A DNA stretch of 64,000 nt from M3007 sp031425155 (GTDB lineage: Bacteria; Bacteroidota; Bacteroidia; Chitinophagales; Saprospiraceae), in NCBI GenBank assembly GCA_031425155.1, contig JANPIV010000017.1, positions 1 to 64,000 of the forward strand, given 5' to 3'. Shown here piece by piece: positions 7,884 through 16,021 of the stretch; the stretch's first letter is position 1, and the number at the start of each line of letters is the position of its first letter. The translations under genes and the position numbers were made by a program. The notes under the pieces were generated by a model, which worked only from the letters and a program-made list of their open reading frames with translations, ran no database searches and was not told the origin of the DNA.

Positions 7884-9480
7884 GATTCAACCCGAAAAGG
7901 CTACGGTTTACACACAAGTTTACGTATCATTGATAATATTCCAAGCCCAAATAAACCTGTCCAGTTCTTGGAGGCCACGTTTCATGGTAATGGGTCCTGG
8001 TGGTCTTTGGCTTTTATAACCTTTCCAACCACCCAACCTTGCAATGACCCAGGCGGCCCAGGCCAGGCTATTTGGCAGATGCGGGTTGGTCTGTTTTTGG
8101 GTCGTACCAGTGAGGTTTTCATTCAGTGTCAGGAGTGCCTGTTGGTGCTTTTGATCGAACATGGTTTCGATAGGAATAAAGGATGTTCCTTCTCTGGCCA
8201 GGGTCAGTTGCAGTGCCTTGGTCGCGATTGTCAATGCCATAACTGCCTGTTTTTTAATTGATTGGGGCTGTTTTATCTGGGAGTGTTCTACGCATAGGCC
8301 TTGTTTTTTGAAGACCCGGAAGAGTTGTTCTATATACCATCTGGCCTGGTAAGATTCCACTACCTGCCAGGCCTGCTCTACATTTTGAATCGGCCAGGAA
8401 CAGAGTAATAGCCAGTGAATGGGCTGTTCCGAGGCGGGAACGGTTTGGGCATCTTCTTTTACTTCGATCACATATAAGGGGCGATGCAGGCTTGGTCTGC
8501 TGGCGGCATATCCGGTGGGTCGCGCCAATTGTACTTGACAGTAACGGATATGCAGTTGCGCATCTCTGGCCTGGCGTTGTACCAGCCGACACCTGCTTTT
8601 ACTGTAATGGTTTAAGGCTCGGATAGGCACCTGTCGTGATTCAACCCAGGGTTGCTCTTCCAGCAAAACCGATAGCCTGCCACTCGTTTTGGTGTGAATC
8701 TCTATTGCTTTTCGGTCTTCCTTGGAACGTACAATCAAATGCCTGTTAGCATCTGCCAAAAGCCTGACCAGTACTTCATATTTATCGGCTCCCTGGTCCA
8801 TCACACTCGTCACCCGGCGGGCCAAGCCCAATTGCCTGCCCGTGTTGTATGACCCCAATGGCCACACAAAAGATTCTTGCTCTTCCAAGCGCAATTGCCG
8901 ACGCTTGACCCGGGCACGCTTCTTCTCTTCTGGCGTACCTGTATTGAGTGGACGCGTATAAACAATCGTATCTCCAAGACCCAATAGCGATTGCCGTTCC
9001 CGATCCAGCACCAAACAACCATGCAGGTAAAAACCCGGTGTCCGATTATCGTCAATCACCCCCATACGGGCACCCCAAATGGCCCGCTGCTTTAATTTCG
9101 ACCGTAATCCAACCGAAGTACTGTCTTGTAATACCAGCAAATCTTTGCCCTTGACTGCCTCCGCCAATAGTTTGCAATTCTCCTGGATTAATTCGCAAAG
9201 ATTAACTTTGGGGTTGTTTACAAAACGATAAAAAGCCGTCTGCTCGCTCCTTTGTTTACTCAATTGATGAATCACCATATTCTGCTTGTCGCTCATGCGA
9301 CCCAGCAACTCCGCATACCGACGAGCCAAACGACTATCCCCAAAAACATGACGATACCGTTGACCATAACTTAAACCCGGCTTGAAATCCTGACTGCTAA
9401 CTGGATAGAAGATGCCGCAACTCATCTTGTCGAGTTTTATGTAAAGATGTGTGTAAACCGTAGCCGAAAAGGGTTGAATC
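7884..9480 (-). mobile_element. IS4-family insertion sequence with ~40-bp terminal inverted repeats
   Basis: About 1.6 kb. The left end (7884-7923, GATTCAACCCGAAAAGGCTA...) and right end (9441-9480) match as inverted repeats except that the inner CCGAAAAGG of one end is CCTTTTCGG in the other, i.e. inverted, and two more bases differ. One transposase gene fills the interior. The transposase stop codon lies inside the left repeat. No clear target duplication could be picked out because a further copy of the end sequence abuts the right side. Confidence 0.75.
7920..9425 (-). CDS. IS4-family (Tn5-like) transposase
   Basis: A 501-residue DDE transposase that cuts and joins the ends of the surrounding insertion sequence. 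The start at 9425 (MSCGIFYPVSSQDF) is chosen because the longer frame reads 36 codons through the terminal repeat. The Tn5-like N-terminal domain (SRLARRYAELLGRMSD, QTAFYRFVNNPKV) leads into the catalytic core: LQDSTSVG with the first Asp, VMDQGADKYE with the second, and the YREK signature YQARWYIEQLFRVFKKQG carrying the catalytic Glu. All elements are intact, so the protein may be active. The C-terminal region (NSLAWAAWVIARLGGWKGY) is typical of the family. Confidence 0.9.
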   Translation of the reverse strand: MSCGIFYPVSSQDFKPGLSYGQRYRHVFGDSRLARRYAELLGRMSDKQNMVIHQLSKQRSEQTAFYRFVNNPKVNLCELIQENCKLLAEAVKGKDLLVLQDSTSVGLRSKLKQRAIWGARMGVIDDNRTPGFYLHGCLVLDRERQSLLGLGDTIVYTRPLNTGTPEEKKRARVKRRQLRLEEQESFVWPLGSYNTGRQLGLARRVTSVMDQGADKYEVLVRLLADANRHLIVRSKEDRKAIEIHTKTSGRLSVLLEEQPWVESRQVPIRALNHYSKSRCRLVQRQARDAQLHIRYCQVQLARPTGYAASRPSLHRPLYVIEVKEDAQTVPASEQPIHWLLLCSWPIQNVEQAWQVVESYQARWYIEQLFRVFKKQGLCVEHSQIKQPQSIKKQAVMALTIATKALQLTLAREGTSFIPIETMFDQKHQQALLTLNENLTGTTQKQTNPHLPNSLAWAAWVIARLGGWKGYKSQRPPGPITMKRGLQELDRFIWAWNIINDT

Positions 9481-9540
9481 GGGTCGCTCTGAGCAGCGTG
9501 GTTCAACCCTTTTCGGCTACGGTTTACACACATCTTTACA
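9440..9540. repeat. Perfect 39-bp inverted repeat at the right edge of the IS
   Basis: 9440-9478 and 9502-9540 are exact inverse copies (beginning TGTAAAGATGTGTGTAAACC) separated by 23 bases. The first copy is the right end of the insertion sequence. The second is a left-type end in opposite orientation. Such a structure folds into a long hairpin and may hamper assembly here. Confidence 0.85.
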
Positions 9541-10010
9541 CAACTATTCAGAGCGAAAAAAGAAAATATTTTTAATATGTAATGTATTGAAAAAAAGAAA
9601 CTGAATCCTTGTTTTTCACTTACTATTTAGCAGGTCTGAAATTCCCGAAGGGAATGTATGTTTATAGCTCCTGAAAAAAGCGGTGTTTTAAAATCCCGAA
9701 GGGATTGCATGTGAAACATTCTGCAGGGTCATTCCCTATTAGACAATTTTACTTGGAATCCCTTCGGGATTCTGGCTTAATCTTGTTCTTTATGCTATAA
9801 ACATACATTCCCTTCGGGAATAGGGAATTATGCTAAACAGTTACGTTTTTCATTGAAAGCATCCAAGAAACGAGTAGACATTTATGATCTTTCAATTTTT
9901 TACACATTATGGATTTTTTTTCAGTCAACCTGAACGTTTATTGTGTTTTACAAAATAATGATTATCAATTATTTGTAAAGATGTGTGTAAACCGTAGCCT
10001 TTCCGGGTTG
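9502..10010. mobile_element. Transposase-less derivative with IS-type ends (MITE-like)
   Basis: About 0.5 kb bounded by one IS-type left end (9502-9540) and one right end (9974-10010, TGTAAAGATGTGTGTAAACC then CGTAGCC). The interior has no gene: it is AT-rich and carries the long palindrome at 9641-9821. The ends match those of the neighbouring IS4 element, so its transposase could in principle move it. The alternative is the scar of a second IS copy with its middle deleted. Confidence 0.5.
9641..9821. repeat. Long palindromic unit with CCCGAAGGG motifs
   Basis: A perfect 28-bp inverted repeat (9641-9668 and 9794-9821, beginning ATTCCCGAAGGGAATGTATG) encloses a second imperfect pair of TCCCGAAGGGA palindromes (near 9691 and 9758). 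It reads as a nested hairpin of about 180 bases inside the transposase-less element. Confidence 0.75.
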
Positions 10011-10114
10011 TTCTCATCATTTCGTCCATTTTCCCCGCATTTCATACGAGGCTATTCATATTCAACCCTGTCGGGTTGCACATCATTGGGTTTTCCAGAA
10101 ACTTGTGTACATAC

Positions 10115-10884
10115 TATATCCTGCGAAGTATTCCAGCCGCTGACCGTACCCAAAGGTTGAGAGTAATTGCCATTAGCCAGTAGAAAAGGCCGGAAAGTAT
10201 CGTGGTTATTGACAAAAGGACAAGTACGATGGACGCGCTGACCAGCGTAATTGTAAAAGCGTTTATCTTGTTGTTCGCCGGGCAGGATCTGCATATTGTA
10301 ACTGCCCGTACCGAGCACCATACTATAAAGACTACCGCTGGTACTATATCCGCGTAACGCAAAATCAAAAGTACCGGTGTGTTCCTCCGTGCCGCTGCGC
10401 ACATTAGTTACGTAATTATCCAGTTCCGTTCTAGTACCGATCCATGCAATTCATCTTTGGTGCCTGAACGGGTGCCTACATTCAAAGAATCACTACCACC
10501 CCGCTGGTATTTATCGCCCAGATCATAAGCGTCGAAAGGACTGTAGCCAACCGGGCCAGTCGAGCCGTTTTTGTAAGATGGCGGTACCCAAACGGCGTCT
10601 ATACCCAGGGATTTCAGGCGCGGCGTCAGTTCGGTGAGATAATTACTCCAGCGATTGGGGAAATTGTCATTGCGATAATCCCACCAGAAACCTTGTAACA
10701 GTACTTTTTTGACGCGGGTCTGTGCCTATATATCATTGGTGACAAACAGCAATGCGCACAAGCCAAGTAATAGCGGCAGGCCGGTTTTTTTTAGAAACCG
10801 AAGTAATCGGCGCGAGGATGTGGGATAAAAAAACGGAGGGATGCATGAAGATTGTTTTAAAGATGAAAAATAAATGGTGTGCAT
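10115..10884 (-). pseudogene. Broken alpha-amylase (GH13) gene
   Basis: Remains of a secreted alpha-amylase. From a possible start at 10884 the frame reads a signal-peptide-like stretch (GLPLLLGLCALLFV), then hits an in-frame TAG just before the mature start. It continues with typical amylase sequence (VLLQGFWWDYRNDNFP, IDAVWVPPSYKNG, VGYSPFDAYDLGDKYQ). At about 10430 a large internal part, including the catalytic Asp and Glu regions, is missing and the frame shifts. The C-terminal piece (TGTFDFALRGYSTSG, CPFVNNHDTFRPFLL with the conserved NHD) runs to about 10130, where homology stops at the inverted repeat. The gene thus has a nonsense codon, an internal deletion and a lost C-terminus, and cannot make an active enzyme. 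Confidence 0.85.
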
Positions 10885-10983
10885 TCTAAAAACAGCATAT
10901 AAAAAGGCTGACCGGGAAAACCGGCAAATTAAAGTAATTTCTTATGTTTAGGAACGAGATATTTTTTGCGGGATGATTTAACA

Positions 10984-11016
10984 AATAAGGCGGTGACTGG
11001 CAGTCACCGCCTTATT
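10984..11016 (-). terminator. Hairpin terminator between the M64 operon and the amylase remnant
   Basis: A 15-bp perfect stem (AATAAGGCGGTGACT / AGTCACCGCCTTATT) with a 3-base loop. A- and T-rich flanks allow bidirectional use. It lies beyond a MITE-like repeat downstream of the M64 gene. Confidence 0.7.
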
Positions 11017-11027
11017 AAACCGTATTG

Positions 11028-11191
11028 AGAGGCTGTTTTAAAACCCCTCATCGGGCGTAAAGGCCCGTCTTTTACCACTATATTTCGCTTTATTTTAAGT
11101 GAATAGTCCCTGCTATGCACTAAAAATAAATCTTCATCTATTGTCAAAATTCAGACCTTTCCGCTCCGTTCAGGGTTTAAAAACAGCCTCT
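11028..11191. repeat. MITE-like element with 19-bp terminal inverted repeats
   Basis: AGAGGCTGTTTTAAAACCC (11028-11046) and its inverse at 11173-11191 differ at one position. The 164-bp unit has no coding capacity. The GAGGCTGTTT end resembles termini common to several Bacteroidota transposons, so mobilisation in trans is plausible. Confidence 0.65.
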
Positions 11192-11228
11192 GAGAGAAAT
11201 GTAGCAGATTTACTTTCTTCTTCGGCTG

Positions 11229-12899
11229 TTACTTTGTCTTCACAATCTGTTCATTGACCACAAAGCCATTTGGCAAACGTAATGTTACTGTGTACATACC
11301 GCTGGCCAAACGAGCCATGTCAATAGTGTGCTGATAGGCACCTTCCACGGAAATTTGTTGCTGATAGACCCGCGCACCGTTTTCACTGAATGCTTCTATC
11401 ACTAACTCCATGGCATAGTCGGCATTGCCTTTAATAGTCAGGAAGTCGGTGGTCGGATTTGGCGACATTTCGTAATAGAATTTATCCGATTTTTCAATAG
11501 TACGGATTGGACTAAAAGTGGACTTGCCATCCAGATCAAATTGCTGCAAACGATAGTACAGAGTGCCAGCGGGTACGCTACGATCTGTAAAATCATACTG
11601 GTTAATGCTTTTATTATTCGTTTGTACCTGTCCGATTTTTGAAAAAGTGCGTCCATCAAAGCTGCGTTGCACGTCGAAGTGACTGGTAGCGACTTCATTC
11701 GCCGTCCGCCAGTTCAGTAGTACATCGCCTTTTTCTTTGGTTGCTTCAAAGCTAAGCATTTCAAGAGGCAGTGGTGGTGCGAGTGTCCAGCTTTGGCTGA
11801 ATACATAACCTGTACCGGGCAGATAAGACCGCGATAAAGTAGTTCCGTCAGTTACAAAGAGGGTCAGTGTATTAGCACCCACGTTCAGTTGGCCAGGGGT
11901 GATATTGATATTCACCCCGGTTCCGCCACCAGTCGAAGTGCCCGCGCCCAGGGAGGTGCCGTTTAGTTTCCATTCTGTGGTCAGGGTGTTTGGAATGGGC
12001 AGGGTCAGGGTTGCCGAGAAATTGGTGGTCGCACTCACCGTCAGCATTGAAGAAGCAGGCAGATATTCATAGATCGGCGTGACCAGCGAATAAATCTTGT
12101 TGATGAAGGCTTCCTTACAGACCGCACAGAAAGGCACCCCGAGGTACCGCATTTTGCAGTTCTGGTGCGGACGTTGCCAGCCACCGGCAACGCCAATGTT
12201 GTAGATGCCAATGGCACCCGTGCCGTTGTTATAACCCAGCCAGTTTTTCCATTTCACCGTAGCGGGATTGGTGTTAGTGGTGCGATTGGCCTTTTCTCCC
12301 TGTCCGTCAATTTCGTATTCGTCGGCCAGGTTGGCAAAGGAATGCCCGATCTCGTGGATGGCCACTTCATTGGCGGAAGGATCAACCGTGTTTGTCGCAT
12401 AGGTGCCGCCGGAGCCACCGTAGTAATTGGAATTGACTAACACAACCACCTGGTTATAGGTGGGGAAATTAGCAGTCAGTACGTTGTTGATCGCTGTTCC
12501 ATTTTGTGGCACCACCAGGCGGTGGATACCGAAGGCGTCAAAAGTCGAATTGAAATAGGTATCGGCGACCAAAACTGGTTGTGGAGGGCTCGATGCTTCG
12601 TCGCCGGCGTTGGCCGGGTGGTCGGCCCCGGACTGCATAGAGGGTACCCGGATAGCATAAAAATTAAAGAAATTCTGGTACTGCTGGTAAGGCGGCTGGG
12701 TGAATATAAAAGTTTTCACGGCAGTCGCCTGGGTAATAAAAGTATTTAGTTCTCCTGCCTGGTAGCCGTCGCTCAGGAAAACATACTTAACACGTTTGGC
12801 ATCCACCCCATTGTTCACAATAGTTTCTACGGGAAAAACCTGGGCATTGGCTACTACCGTCATAGTGAGCCAAAGCATTAGTAAAAGAGATTGTTTCAT
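11229..12899 (-). CDS. Secreted M64 family metallopeptidase with T9SS sorting tail
   Basis: A 556-residue secreted zinc peptidase of the M64 (IgA peptidase-like) family. The start at 12899 opens a signal peptide (MKQSLLLMLWLTMTVVANAQ). The catalytic HEIGHSFANLADEYE motif lies near residue 182. The family core (VFLSDGYQAGEL, NFYAIRVPS, GGSGGTYATNTVDPSANEVA, CKMRYLGVPFCAVCKEAFI) is well preserved. After about residue 290 there is an Ig-like domain, then a linker (LLNWRTANEVATSHFDVQRS), then a type A T9SS tail (YYEMSPNPTTDFLTIKG ... NGFVVNEQIVKTK). It should be exported and cell-attached or released. It is the third gene of a probable operon with a lipoprotein and a shorter paralogue, and is longer by the linker domain. 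The natural substrate is unknown. Confidence 0.92.
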   Translation of the reverse strand: MKQSLLLMLWLTMTVVANAQVFPVETIVNNGVDAKRVKYVFLSDGYQAGELNTFITQATAVKTFIFTQPPYQQYQNFFNFYAIRVPSMQSGADHPANAGDEASSPPQPVLVADTYFNSTFDAFGIHRLVVPQNGTAINNVLTANFPTYNQVVVLVNSNYYGGSGGTYATNTVDPSANEVAIHEIGHSFANLADEYEIDGQGEKANRTTNTNPATVKWKNWLGYNNGTGAIGIYNIGVAGGWQRPHQNCKMRYLGVPFCAVCKEAFINKIYSLVTPIYEYLPASSMLTVSATTNFSATLTLPIPNTLTTEWKLNGTSLGAGTSTGGGTGVNINITPGQLNVGANTLTLFVTDGTTLSRSYLPGTGYVFSQSWTLAPPLPLEMLSFEATKEKGDVLLNWRTANEVATSHFDVQRSFDGRTFSKIGQVQTNNKSINQYDFTDRSVPAGTLYYRLQQFDLDGKSTFSPIRTIEKSDKFYYEMSPNPTTDFLTIKGNADYAMELVIEAFSENGARVYQQQISVEGAYQHTIDMARLASGMYTVTLRLPNGFVVNEQIVKTK

Positions 12900-12911
12900 G
12901 GTAATCAAATT

Positions 12912-13403
12912 TTAAAGTTTTAAAGAAATGATTTTGGTACGCTGTTTTGAAGCAGCTATTTGTTCAATTTGCAGACTGGAAAAACGGGAATCGTACTGAA
13001 CCCGGATAAAGCAGTCCGCCTCCTCTTTTTTTACCTCTACGGTGAGTAATTTGCCCTGGTCATCGGTGGATTCATAATGCTCTTCCAGGGGATTGAGCAC
13101 GGCGACTTCATCAATGACTTTATTGTTTTTATCCAGAAAACTGACCAGCCATTCGCCTTCGTTCAGTTGTACCCCGCGGATGTCGCGATTAAGCAGCCCC
13201 GCCACTTGCTTTTTGCTTTGCAGTTCAGCACCATAACCAGTACCTTTTTTCCACACTTTTACTTGTAGAAACAAGATTTCCGGCCCTCCTTCTGCGGCGG
13301 GTGCTGCGGCAGGTTCGGTAGGAGCAGTGGTCGTCATGGAATGCTTCCTCTGACAGGAAAAGAGTACTAGAAAGACACTGGTGTAAAAAAGAAAATTTCT
13401 CAT
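12912..13403 (-). CDS. Small lipoprotein between two M64 peptidase genes
   Basis: A 163-residue predicted lipoprotein: the N-terminus MRNFLFYTSVFLVLFSCQRK has a lipobox with Cys17. A short Thr/Pro/Ala-rich linker follows, then one compact domain (ILFLQVKVWKKGTGYG, GVQLNEGEWLVSFLDK, FIRVQYDSRFSSLQIEQI) that I do not recognise. Its ATG follows directly on the stop of the upstream M64 gene (TAAATG), so the genes are translationally coupled, and the second M64 gene starts 12 bases after its stop. The context suggests an accessory role for the peptidases, such as an anchor, inhibitor or folding partner. This is inference only. Confidence 0.75.
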   Translation of the reverse strand: MRNFLFYTSVFLVLFSCQRKHSMTTTAPTEPAAAPAAEGGPEILFLQVKVWKKGTGYGAELQSKKQVAGLLNRDIRGVQLNEGEWLVSFLDKNNKVIDEVAVLNPLEEHYESTDDQGKLLTVEVKKEEADCFIRVQYDSRFSSLQIEQIAASKQRTKIISLKL

Positions 13404-14792
13404 TTATTTTACTTTTGCAATTTGTTCTTTTACTGTAAAACCATTTGGCAAACGCAGTATTACAGTGTAAATACCACCCGCCAATTGACTCACATCAATG
13501 GTATGTTGGTAAGTACCTGCTATGGCTATTTGTTGTTGATAGACCTGCCCGCCGGTCTCGCTATATAGTTCCACGCCTACATTCATGGCATAATCCAGGT
13601 TTCCACTAATGGTCAATAGATCGCTGGTGGGATTAGGTGAAATCTGGTAGTAAAATTTGTTCGGTTTTCCAATGTTTTCGGTGGTACTCGACTCCTTATT
13701 GATAGTCCAGGTTTGGCTAAAAACATAACCGGCATTAGGGCGGTAAGAGCGCGATAATTCCGTTTGGTCAGTAACAAACAAAGTCAGCAGATTATCGCCT
13801 GTACTCAATTGATCCGGGATGATGGTAATGGCAGTAGTGTCGGAGGCAATAGTAAATCCATTTAAATCCCATTCCGTGGTCAGTGTATTGGGTTCGGGTA
13901 AGGTCAGGGTCGCGGAGAAATTAGTGGGGGCATTTATACTAACCGCAGAAGAAGCAGGTGAATAACTATAAATCGGCGTCACCAAAGCATAAATTCTATT
14001 GATAAATGCTTCTGTGCAGACGGAACAAAATGGCACCCCCAAATACTGCATTTTGCAACTCTGGTGCGGACGTTGCCAATTCTCCACGCCAACGGGATAA
14101 ATACCAATTTCATTATCCCCCAACCAGTTTTTCCACTTAATAGTAGCCGGATTCGTATTCGCTGTGCGATTGGGGGCTTCACCTTGTCCGCCGATGGCAT
14201 ATTCGTCGGCCAATGTGGCAAAAGAATGCCCGATTTCGTGAATGGCAACTTCATTAGATGATGGGTCCACCGTCGCCGTAGCATAACTGCCTCCTGAGCC
14301 GCCATAGTAAGGGGAATTAACCAGCACAAATACCTGGTCGTAATTCGGGAAGTTACTGCTCAGAACATTATAGACTGCCGATACATTTTCTGGCACTACC
14401 AGGCGGTGAATATCAGCATAATCGAAAGTAGAACCAAAGTAGGTATTGACACTAGCGATTGGTTGACCACTGCTCGAATTTTCGTCGCTCGCCATGCGTG
14501 GATGATTCGCTCCTGAATCCACGGAAGGCACCTGAATAGCATAAAAATTAAAGAAATTCTTATATTGCTGAAAAGGTGTTTGGGTTAATAGGTAATCCTT
14601 CATAGCACTCACTTGCGCGAGGTAAGTGGGCAATTCCCCCGCTTGGTAGCCATCGCTGAGAAAAACATATTTAATGCGTTTTTCCTGCACACCATTATTT
14701 AAAATAGTTTCTACCGGAAAAACTTGTGCATTCGTAGTGGTTGACACTATAAAACCCGCCACCAGCAATATTAATATTTTCACCATTTTCAA
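13404..14792 (-). CDS. Secreted M64 family metallopeptidase, shorter paralogue
   Basis: A 462-residue paralogue of the downstream M64 gene. It has a signal peptide (MKMVKILILLVAGFIVSTTT), the same mature start (NAQVFPVETILNNGVQ), the zinc motif HEIGHSFATLADEYA near residue 184, and a type A T9SS tail (YYQISPNPTSDLLTISG ... NGFTVKEQIAKVK). It lacks the roughly 80-residue linker domain of its partner. It is first in the probable three-gene operon M64-lipoprotein-M64. The internal start codon two residues later is equally possible. The similarity of the two peptidases indicates a duplication around the lipoprotein gene. Confidence 0.92.
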   Translation of the reverse strand: MKMVKILILLVAGFIVSTTTNAQVFPVETILNNGVQEKRIKYVFLSDGYQAGELPTYLAQVSAMKDYLLTQTPFQQYKNFFNFYAIQVPSVDSGANHPRMASDENSSSGQPIASVNTYFGSTFDYADIHRLVVPENVSAVYNVLSSNFPNYDQVFVLVNSPYYGGSGGSYATATVDPSSNEVAIHEIGHSFATLADEYAIGGQGEAPNRTANTNPATIKWKNWLGDNEIGIYPVGVENWQRPHQSCKMQYLGVPFCSVCTEAFINRIYALVTPIYSYSPASSAVSINAPTNFSATLTLPEPNTLTTEWDLNGFTIASDTTAITIIPDQLSTGDNLLTLFVTDQTELSRSYRPNAGYVFSQTWTINKESSTTENIGKPNKFYYQISPNPTSDLLTISGNLDYAMNVGVELYSETGGQVYQQQIAIAGTYQHTIDVSQLAGGIYTVILRLPNGFTVKEQIAKVK

Positions 14793-14840
14793 TTTACGAA
14801 TTTGTAAAAAAACGAGCTAGTAATTGTGCCTTCGTGTTGA

Positions 14841-14962
14841 GTTGTCATGTCGTAGAGAAACGGAGACATCTTCACAAGCCAGGTTATTAGAAAACCCTTG
14901 ATCAGGAGATTCTGGATTACATGGGTTGTATGGATGTCTGCACTCCGTTACGACATGACAAC
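14841..14962. repeat. Short inverted-repeat element
   Basis: GTTGTCATGTCGTA (14841-14854) is repeated inversely at 14949-14962, with further pairing just inside (ACGGAGACATC against GATGTCTGCACTCCGT). The 122-bp unit resembles the small GTCAT...ATGAC repeats scattered in Bacteroidota genomes. It lies between the M64 operon promoter region and the deacetylase genes and has no open frame. Confidence 0.65.
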
Positions 14963-15019
14963 CGAAAGGATCGGAACTTCACAAATTATTTTTACACGTT
15001 CCTTAACGGTTTGCGTTTC

Positions 15020-15985
15020 TTATTTCTTAGGCGTACTTTTCAATAATTTCCCCACTTCCCGCCAGGTAATTAATTTAATCTGCTGGTCAGCCAACGATTT
15101 GCGACACAGATCACTGGTAAAAAAGTCAAAATCTACTTGTCGCCAGGCGGCACACCAGGCGGGACAAGCGATGTTGCCAGTGGTCATACCGTCCATTTCG
15201 GCATCGTTGGCAGCCGTGTGAATTAATAGTACACTGACGCCCGCTTCCAGATTTTTGAAGGTATTGAGGTAATATTGGTTCATGCCTTTGGTATAGTCTT
15301 CCGGCGCGGCAGTATAGATGTGATCCACTACTACATCTTGTTCCGTAACGACAGATGTAAAAGAGGGGCCTAATTCTCCCAGAAAATCCCGGCTAATCAT
15401 CGCCGGAACACCGTATTCGCGGCCCAGTTTCAGGTAAGTAGAAAACAAGACTGGATTTTGAAAAAGACAACCCATGTGGCTATCCAGATGGGTTGGATGG
15501 ATGCCCAGTTTTTTAGCCTGTTCTATTTGTGCGCGCAGTTCTTTTTCTACTTCCTCCGGTTTAGCCGCCATAGCCAGTGCCGCGCAATTATCATAGAAAT
15601 AACCCGCTGAATCCACCAGGCTTTTCACCTCGTTTTGCGAAGCAACAGGGCCCCATTTATAGGGCAGCCATTCACTGGTCAGCGTAAGGTGCAATCCCAG
15701 ATCATGGTTGGGGTGGCTTTTGGCATAGGCCGCCACCTCTGGCAGCCACGGACAAGGCACCATCACACTGGCCGAGCGAACAGAACCTTCGCTCATCGCT
15801 TTAAAACTCGCCATATTTTCGGAATGCGCCACCGCCAGATCATCGGAGTGGATAATGAGAAGTTTTGTCCCAGCCGGGTAGCCGAGGCGTTCGGCCAGTG
15901 ACACCGGCTTTTGGGGCTGCGCGTAGGTGCTGTTCCAAAAGCATAAGCAATTAATGGCAATTAATAAGAAATAGACGTTTTTCAT
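15020..15985 (-). CDS. YdjC/ChbG-like carbohydrate deacetylase, exported (copy 1)
   Basis: A 321-residue member of the YdjC/ChbG family, which removes acetyl groups from N-acetylated sugars such as chito-oligosaccharides using a metal bound by one Asp and two His. Visible motifs are IIHSDDLAVAHSENMAS (metal Asp), LGLHLTLTSEW and PTHLDSHMGCLF (His ligands). The N-terminus MKNVYFLLIAINCLCFW is a signal peptide, so this copy works outside the cytoplasm. The neighbouring gene is a close paralogue in the same direction 36 bases upstream, implying co-transcription after tandem duplication. Family confidence is good; the sugar is unknown. Confidence 0.87.
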   Translation of the reverse strand: MKNVYFLLIAINCLCFWNSTYAQPQKPVSLAERLGYPAGTKLLIIHSDDLAVAHSENMASFKAMSEGSVRSASVMVPCPWLPEVAAYAKSHPNHDLGLHLTLTSEWLPYKWGPVASQNEVKSLVDSAGYFYDNCAALAMAAKPEEVEKELRAQIEQAKKLGIHPTHLDSHMGCLFQNPVLFSTYLKLGREYGVPAMISRDFLGELGPSFTSVVTEQDVVVDHIYTAAPEDYTKGMNQYYLNTFKNLEAGVSVLLIHTAANDAEMDGMTTGNIACPAWCAAWRQVDFDFFTSDLCRKSLADQQIKLITWREVGKLLKSTPKK

Positions 15986-16021
15986 TAAGAAGTTGTTTTC
16001 AATTAATTCCCAATAACCAAG

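Larger units (their letters stand above)
7751..10114. repeat. Outer 15-bp inverted repeat bracketing the mobile-element cluster
   Basis: GTATGTACACAAGTT at 7751-7765 is exactly repeated in inverse orientation at 10100-10114. The pair encloses the IS4-type element and its derivative. The right copy coincides with the point where the amylase reading frame loses homology, so it may mark the end of an older element that inserted there. Confidence 0.55.

Noticed and set aside
7875..8261. Plus-strand open frame at the left end of the IS
   Set aside because: Antisense to the transposase and partly built from the terminal repeat.
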